A stretch of DNA of 18,708 nucleotides from Bacteroidales bacterium UBA3696. GTDB taxonomy: Bacteria; Bacteroidota; Bacteroidia; Bacteroidales; Paludibacteraceae. The stretch covers positions 1-18,708 of the forward strand of contig DFIN01000011.1 of NCBI GenBank assembly GCA_002372135.1. Direction: 5' to 3'. Positions 14,779 through 18,708 of the stretch are shown piece by piece. Made by a program: the position numbers and the translations under genes. Each line of letters opens with the position of its first letter. Within the stretch, counting starts at the first letter, position 1. A model generated the notes under the pieces. The model was not told the origin of the DNA. It did not search any database and saw nothing but the letters and a program-made list of their open reading frames with translations.

Positions 14779-16182
14779 ATGGCAAGAAATCAATTCGCCA
14801 GTAAGTTTGGCACCTTGGCAGCCATCGCGGGTTCTGCCGTCGGGTTGGGAAACATTTGGAGGTTTCCGTATGTGGCGGGCAACAACGGGGGCGCCGCTTT
14901 TTTGATTATCTACACCGTGATATGTTTGCTCATATCGGTGCCGGTTATGTTGTCGGAGTTTGTGATCGGGCGTAAAGGTCAGAGCAACACCTACCGCAGT
15001 TTTATCAAGTCAAGCGGTCATAAAGGATGGGGTGTTGTAGGTGCCGTGGAGATTTTTGCCGGTTTGGCGATTTTGGCTTTCTATTGTGTCGTGGCAGGTT
15101 GGTCGTTGGAGTACATCTTTGCTTCGGCTATGGGCGAATTGCGTGCCGTAGAGGGCATTGAACTGACCGACCAGATAGCCCGTATGGGAATTCGGTTTGA
15201 TGATTTTGTGGGTAAAGGCGGTGAGCCTATTTTGGGTGTATGGCGTCCGGTGGCTTGGACGATCATCTTCCTTGCTCTCAACTGTATAGTATTGGCTTTC
15301 GGCGTTTCAAAAGGTATTGAGCGTTGCTCTAAGTTTATGATTCCCGCTTTGTTTGGCATTTTGCTTATTCTGGTCATAATGTCGGTTCGCTTGGACGGAT
15401 TTGCAGCCGGTGCCGCTTTCCTGCTCAAGCCTGACTGGAGTGCCGTTACCCCGCAGACCATTATGGATGCGTTAGGGCAGTCGTTCTTCTCGCTGTCGTT
15501 GGGTATGGCGGCTATGACCACCTACGGATCGTATATACAAAAAGAGCAAAGCCTTGTCGGTGTGTCGTTTACAGTCGTGATTGCTACGGTGCTGATGGCT
15601 ATCTTGGCGGGTCTTGCTATTTTCCCCAGCACGTTCACCTATGGTGTGGAAGTGTCTTCCGGTCCCGGTTTGGTGTTCAAGACCCTGCCTGCGTTGTTTG
15701 CTTCGCTGCCCGGTGGATCGTGGGTAGGCGTGTTTGTTTCGACCTTGTTCTTCATCCTGCTCTTCTTTGCGGCAGTTACCTCGTCTTTCTCGCTCTTGGA
15801 AGCCGGTACCGCCTACGTAACCGAAGAGTGGACGTACAAGGGCAAGCACATGTCGCGTCCCGTGGCGCTGACCATATTGTTTGTCATTGTGGGTAGCCTT
15901 TCCGTGCTGTGTGCCATGAGCCAGATGGAAGGCTCGTCGCTCATTATTATGGAGAACAGCCTGTTTGACTTCTTGGACAAACTCACCTCTAACATCATTC
16001 TGCCTCTGGGTGGTATCGCTGCATGTATTGTAGTGGGGTGGAGCATGAAGAAGCAGGTGGTTATCAACGAACTGACCTCCGAGGGACAATTCAACGCCAA
16101 GTTGGTAGAGTTTTTCTATTTCTTTGCCAAGTGGGTTTGCCCCATCGTCATTTTCTATATGTTCATCAAAGGGCTGCTGTAA
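14779..16182 (+). CDS. Sodium-dependent transporter, NSS/SNF family
   Basis: This is a LeuT-fold neurotransmitter:sodium symporter family protein that probably imports an amino acid together with Na+. The 467-residue protein is nearly all membrane helices. Helix 1 carries the family signature AGSAVGLGNIWRFPY (17-31) followed by NNGGAAF (35-41), where LeuT has its Na+ and substrate ligands. Later blocks SFFSLSLGMAAMTTYGSYI (helix 6 to 7 region) and AAVTSSFSLLE (helix 8, with the Na2-site serine/threonine pair) are also recognisable. The specific substrate cannot be read; bacterial members include tryptophan, tyrosine and leucine/alanine transporters. The ATG at 14779 starts the family N-terminus directly. 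It stands alone on this strand, divergent from the outer-membrane protein gene, and is followed by two hairpin terminators. Confidence 0.93.
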   Translation: MARNQFASKFGTLAAIAGSAVGLGNIWRFPYVAGNNGGAAFLIIYTVICLLISVPVMLSEFVIGRKGQSNTYRSFIKSSGHKGWGVVGAVEIFAGLAILAFYCVVAGWSLEYIFASAMGELRAVEGIELTDQIARMGIRFDDFVGKGGEPILGVWRPVAWTIIFLALNCIVLAFGVSKGIERCSKFMIPALFGILLILVIMSVRLDGFAAGAAFLLKPDWSAVTPQTIMDALGQSFFSLSLGMAAMTTYGSYIQKEQSLVGVSFTVVIATVLMAILAGLAIFPSTFTYGVEVSSGPGLVFKTLPALFASLPGGSWVGVFVSTLFFILLFFAAVTSSFSLLEAGTAYVTEEWTYKGKHMSRPVALTILFVIVGSLSVLCAMSQMEGSSLIIMENSLFDFLDKLTSNIILPLGGIAACIVVGWSMKKQVVINELTSEGQFNAKLVEFFYFFAKWVCPIVIFYMFIKGLL

Positions 16183-16212
16183 ATCATATCATATAGTGTG
16201 CCGCACATAAAC

Positions 16213-16245
16213 AAACAAACGGGCTATTAACGCCCGTTTGTTTTG
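16213..16245 (+). terminator. Terminator of the NSS transporter gene
   Basis: A perfect 12-base-pair stem (16213-16224 with 16232-16243) has a 7-base loop, TATTAAC. Its right arm runs into a T-rich tail (TTTGTTTTG). It starts 30 bases after the transporter stop at 16182. Confidence 0.85.
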
Positions 16246-16278
16246 TATTTAACGGATAAGAATGCGAGCATATAAAAA

Positions 16279-16322
16279 ATTTGCTCTGTCCCATGGCAGC
16301 AAGACAGAGCAAATCTTTTTTT
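16279..16322. terminator. Bidirectional terminator between converging genes
   Basis: A perfect 12-base-pair stem (ATTTGCTCTGTC at 16279-16290 with GACAGAGCAAAT at 16303-16314) has a 12-base loop. On the + strand it is followed by C and then seven T (16316-16322). On the - strand six T follow (16279 down to 16274). It can therefore end transcription from both sides: a second stop for the transporter, and the terminator of the - strand small ORF, whose stop codon lies 12 bases before the stem. Confidence 0.85.
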
Positions 16323-16325
16323 GTG

Positions 16326-16496
16326 TTAGTGGGGGGCTTGTGGTGAGTAGGATACCTGCCCTCTTCGGGCAGGTGCTCCTCCTTCACCTCCAAATGAGCC
16401 GGTACCCACTCCCAAACTATCGCTTGAACTAAGGATAGCGGAGCCTGCGACGGTCAGCGTTTGCAAGATCGGCTGACGATACGGTTTCTTATTCAT
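16326..16496 (-). CDS. Small 56-residue glycine/serine-rich hypothetical peptide
   Basis: A short ORF begins with ATG at 16496, 23 bases after the stop of the large T9SS protein gene, and ends with TAA at 16326-16328, just before the bidirectional terminator. It starts MNKKPYRQPILQTLTVAGSA, continues ILSSSDSLGVGTGSFGGEGG and ends APARRGQVSYSPQAPH. The pattern, a basic K-K-x-Y-x-x-P start, a short hydrophobic segment ending in L-x-S-S and a Gly/Asp/Ser-rich tail, is recalled as common among unnamed small proteins of Bacteroidales (for example Prevotella and Bacteroides), often near surface-protein genes. No function is known to me. The hydrophobic part is too short and weak for a confident signal peptide. 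Placement between the stop and terminator supports it being real; a strong hairpin within its 3' half is odd. Confidence 0.6.
   Translation of the reverse strand: MNKKPYRQPILQTLTVAGSAILSSSDSLGVGTGSFGGEGGAPARRGQVSYSPQAPH
16354..16374. other. Perfect inverted repeat inside the small ORF
   Basis: ACCTGCCC at 16354-16361 pairs with GGGCAGGT at 16367-16374 around a 5-base loop. The stem is GC-rich and perfect but has no T-run on either side, so it is not a classical terminator. It lies within the coding part (Gly-Ala-Pro-Ala-Arg-Arg-Gly-Gln) of the 56-residue ORF. Confidence 0.7.
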
Positions 16497-16519
16497 GGTT
16501 GGTTTATTTTTTTGTCGTA

Positions 16520-18708
16520 TTATCGAATGTATTGTCCGGCAGCGTTGTAGAGGTGTCCTTCGCGCTCGATGTACATCTGTCCGTCAAGGATCACCTTACG
16601 CGGTGCGGTTGTGCTTGAAGGTTGCTCTACGCCGGTCGGCGTGTTGGGACGGTTAGCACCGATAGCGCGGCGGCGTTGAGGTGCGGCTGTCGGGTAAGCA
16701 GTCTGATGCGGGAACGACGGCGACATAATGTCGTCCCAGTAGCAGCGGTTAGGACGAAGCCATGCCGTAGCAGAGCATTTATATACCAAGTAGTCAGCAG
16801 GATTGATGACATATTTGTCGGTCAGTGTGCCGGCTGCCATGCCCTCAAACGAAGCGTGGAAACCGTTCTCGTCGCGCGCTACATCCGTGTCGCTGTCCTC
16901 ACTGGATGCACGGCGCAGATAGATACGTTCAGTACGCAGTGCGTGATAAACCATCGGTACCCCCTTACCATATACGCCTGTTTCTTCCAACAGATACAGT
17001 CGGTTGTCCTCGGTGTTGAGGTAGTCGGAGTGGAACACTTCCAGACCGCTGTGTCCGTCGGCTGCCAAGTCGTAAGGCAAGCAGAGCGTACCCCACTGAC
17101 CTTCGGTTACGTCAATATACATCTCTTGCGGTTGTTCGTAGCCGAAGTTGTCCAGTGCAAAGTAGGTCGGCGTGGTAAAGCCGTAGGAATCCGACTTAGT
17201 AGTGAAGATATCAAACTCTACGCGCGTAACCTCGCCCAGCGAACTGAGATCAAACCATTCCCATGTATCCACGGCGTAATGCTCAGCCGCGTTGGTCGAA
17301 CGGTAATCCGCCAGATAGAAAACAGCCTGACCGGTGGGGGTTGAGCCGTTGTAGCCCTTGGCAGTAACGGTCATATAGTCGCCTTGCGCGAAGGCATCGT
17401 TGGCGTAGTCGCCATGGAGAATAGCGTCCAGCGTATAGACGGTGTTGGTGATGTAGAAACCGCTGATGGTCTGCGGGGTGGTACTATTAGTTAGTGTGAT
17501 GGGAGCCGTGTAGCCGGCAAAATAGGTGGAAGGTGCCGAGTAATAAGCCACGGCGTAGTTGTTGCCCTCGTAGGCACCGCCGGCTGCCGAGCGGAACTGG
17601 TCAATCATGAAGTTGCCGGTGGCTTCGGTGGAGTTGTCGGAGCAGATGGCATAGCCGTTGTAAGCATCCCAAGCCTTATTCGGGATATTGCCAAAGGCAT
17701 AGGTGCCGCTGTAGAGGGCGGTCTCGGTTTGGTCTGTCCAAGCCTCGTCCACATGCTTGTTGCCATTGGTGGTGAGGGCATATTCCTCAAAGGAAGCCAT
17801 CGCTGCGGCTTTCTCTACGCGAACATGTGCCGAAACCCATGCTTTTTGACCCGTTCCGTCAGTGACGGTGCAGACATACTCGGTTGTCTTGTCGGGTGTA
17901 GCGTACAGGGTGTTCTCATCGCCGATGACGGCATCGCTGTAGGCTGTACGCCATGTGTAGGTATAAGGCTCGGCTTGCGGATATGTGTCCACTATGTCGG
18001 CAGTCATGCTCACTTCTGTTCCGGCAGCCACCGTTTGTGCCTCAATGGCGTTCAGCACGATGGGACGGGGAGTCCAAGCCGTGGTGAAGGCTGCTGTAGT
18101 GTATGCCTCGGCTTGGTCGCCAAACGATGAATAGAGCAGGACGTATACTATATAATCCGTCTCCTCAGTCAAACCGGTAGCCGTGAAGGTTACTTCGCTG
18201 TTTTGGGTGAGCGACACTTCGTCGGTAGCGGCTGCTATATCAGCAAGACTCGGAGCGGTTGCGCTTGCAGGCAGTACCAACAGTTTGGCAGTACCAAAAT
18301 TGTCGGCTTTAATGACAATCGTGGCTTTCACATCCTGCAGATTGACGGTCGGATAGCCCTCTGACATCTCGGGAACACGAGCATAATCAGCATCATATTC
18401 GTATGCACCGATAGTCGGAGTAGTAGCACGCTCTTTGCCTGCAATGTCTGTTGTGATATCCGATAGAACTTCTGCGGTTAACAGACGACCTTCATTGTCT
18501 TCGCGAGGAATAAGGGACATCGCAGAACCAAAAGTAACGGCTTCGTTGAGGTTGCCGTCCCCGTCGGTGGCACCCACTGCGGTCTTCCAGTCGGCAAAAG
18601 TGCTGATATTGGCGGTAGGCATACCGAAGGTCGCCTCCGGCGTATAGAGGATGTTATGACGGAACGCGATATTGGCAATAGCTCCGGCGTTCTTATAGCG
18701 GATTGCGT
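16520..18708 (-). CDS. Large modular T9SS-secreted surface protein, C-terminal part (5' end outside window)
   Basis: The frame is open to the window edge, so the gene is 5'-truncated here and 728 residues are visible. The ATG at 18622 is internal. Counting from the first full codon, residues 1-104 look like the end of a beta-helix region (ANIAFRHNILYTPEATFG, closing with IGAYEYD at 99-105). Then come a fibronectin-III-like domain (about 115-210), an Ig/PKD-like domain (about 215-298), a DUF4465 domain (about 305-523, with GFYITNTVYT, FYLADYR, WEWFDLSSLG and TYFALDNFGY), a domain starting GQWGTLCLPYDL (about 536-678), and a terminal KVILDGQMYIEREGHLYNAA segment (704-723) fitting a T9SS sorting signal. 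It is probably an adhesin or glycan-associated surface protein; no catalytic site was recognised. The small ORF follows 23 bases downstream. Confidence 0.8.
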   Translation of the reverse strand, partial: AIRYKNAGAIANIAFRHNILYTPEATFGMPTANISTFADWKTAVGATDGDGNLNEAVTFGSAMSLIPREDNEGRLLTAEVLSDITTDIAGKERATTPTIGAYEYDADYARVPEMSEGYPTVNLQDVKATIVIKADNFGTAKLLVLPASATAPSLADIAAATDEVSLTQNSEVTFTATGLTEETDYIVYVLLYSSFGDQAEAYTTAAFTTAWTPRPIVLNAIEAQTVAAGTEVSMTADIVDTYPQAEPYTYTWRTAYSDAVIGDENTLYATPDKTTEYVCTVTDGTGQKAWVSAHVRVEKAAAMASFEEYALTTNGNKHVDEAWTDQTETALYSGTYAFGNIPNKAWDAYNGYAICSDNSTEATGNFMIDQFRSAAGGAYEGNNYAVAYYSAPSTYFAGYTAPITLTNSTTPQTISGFYITNTVYTLDAILHGDYANDAFAQGDYMTVTAKGYNGSTPTGQAVFYLADYRSTNAAEHYAVDTWEWFDLSSLGEVTRVEFDIFTTKSDSYGFTTPTYFALDNFGYEQPQEMYIDVTEGQWGTLCLPYDLAADGHSGLEVFHSDYLNTEDNRLYLLEETGVYGKGVPMVYHALRTERIYLRRASSEDSDTDVARDENGFHASFEGMAAGTLTDKYVINPADYLVYKCSATAWLRPNRCYWDDIMSPSFPHQTAYPTAAPQRRRAIGANRPNTPTGVEQPSSTTAPRKVILDGQMYIEREGHLYNAAGQYIR

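Noticed and set aside
15472..16089. A 205-residue - strand ORF
   Set aside because: It is antisense to the NSS transporter. Its His/Arg/Gln-rich translation is what reversed membrane-protein codons produce.
16184..16393. A 69-residue - strand ORF between the transporter and the surface protein
   Set aside because: It runs through both terminator hairpins and overlaps the 56-residue ORF in another frame. The 56-residue ORF fits the stop-to-terminator space better.
16622..17344. A 240-residue + strand ORF
   Set aside because: It is antisense to the DUF4465 and C-terminal region of the T9SS surface protein and shows no protein-like motif.

Overview
The window looks like a chromosomal segment of a Bacteroidales (Bacteroidota) bacterium with near-balanced base composition. 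Several things point that way: type IX secretion (T9SS) C-terminal sorting domains, a DUF4465 domain, a DUF6913-type gene beside dapA, Bacteroidota-style promoters (TAnnTTTG at -7 with TTG/TTTG about 20 bases upstream), and little sign of Shine-Dalgarno sites. No rRNA, tRNA, CRISPR array, insertion sequence or phage gene was seen. The segment is mostly core housekeeping genes, with surface-protein genes towards the right end.

Left block (1-7917, all + strand): the last codons of clpP, then clpX (ATP-dependent unfoldase of the ClpXP protease), trmN6 (tRNA adenine methyltransferase), a secreted endonuclease/exonuclease/phosphatase-fold nuclease with its own promoter and a T9SS sorting domain, ligA (NAD+-dependent DNA ligase, overlapping the nuclease gene by 4 bases), a DUF6913-type hypothetical gene, dapA (lysine/diaminopimelate pathway) and a DedA-family membrane protein. 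Spacing is tight throughout (12 to 67 bases, or overlaps), so this is probably one or two operons.

Middle block (7850-14597, all - strand, read right to left): a TorF-like outer-membrane protein gene with a strong promoter, then murC, ftsQ, ftsA and ftsZ (the distal half of the division and cell-wall cluster), then a Wzz-like two-helix membrane protein. The Wzz-like gene runs convergently into the end of dedA and overlaps it by 68 bases. The FtsZ linker carries an unusual four-copy octapeptide repeat predicted to be a charged helix.

Right block: a sodium-dependent NSS-family transporter (+) is divergent from the outer-membrane protein gene across a 181-base intergenic region holding both promoters. 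It converges, through two hairpin terminators, on a - strand pair: a 56-residue small ORF and the C-terminal 728 residues of a large modular T9SS-secreted surface protein that runs off the right edge.

No clearly new multi-gene system was found. The most unusual items are the helical repeat in the FtsZ linker, the small glycine-rich peptide behind the T9SS surface protein, and the three-hairpin region between the transporter and that peptide gene.
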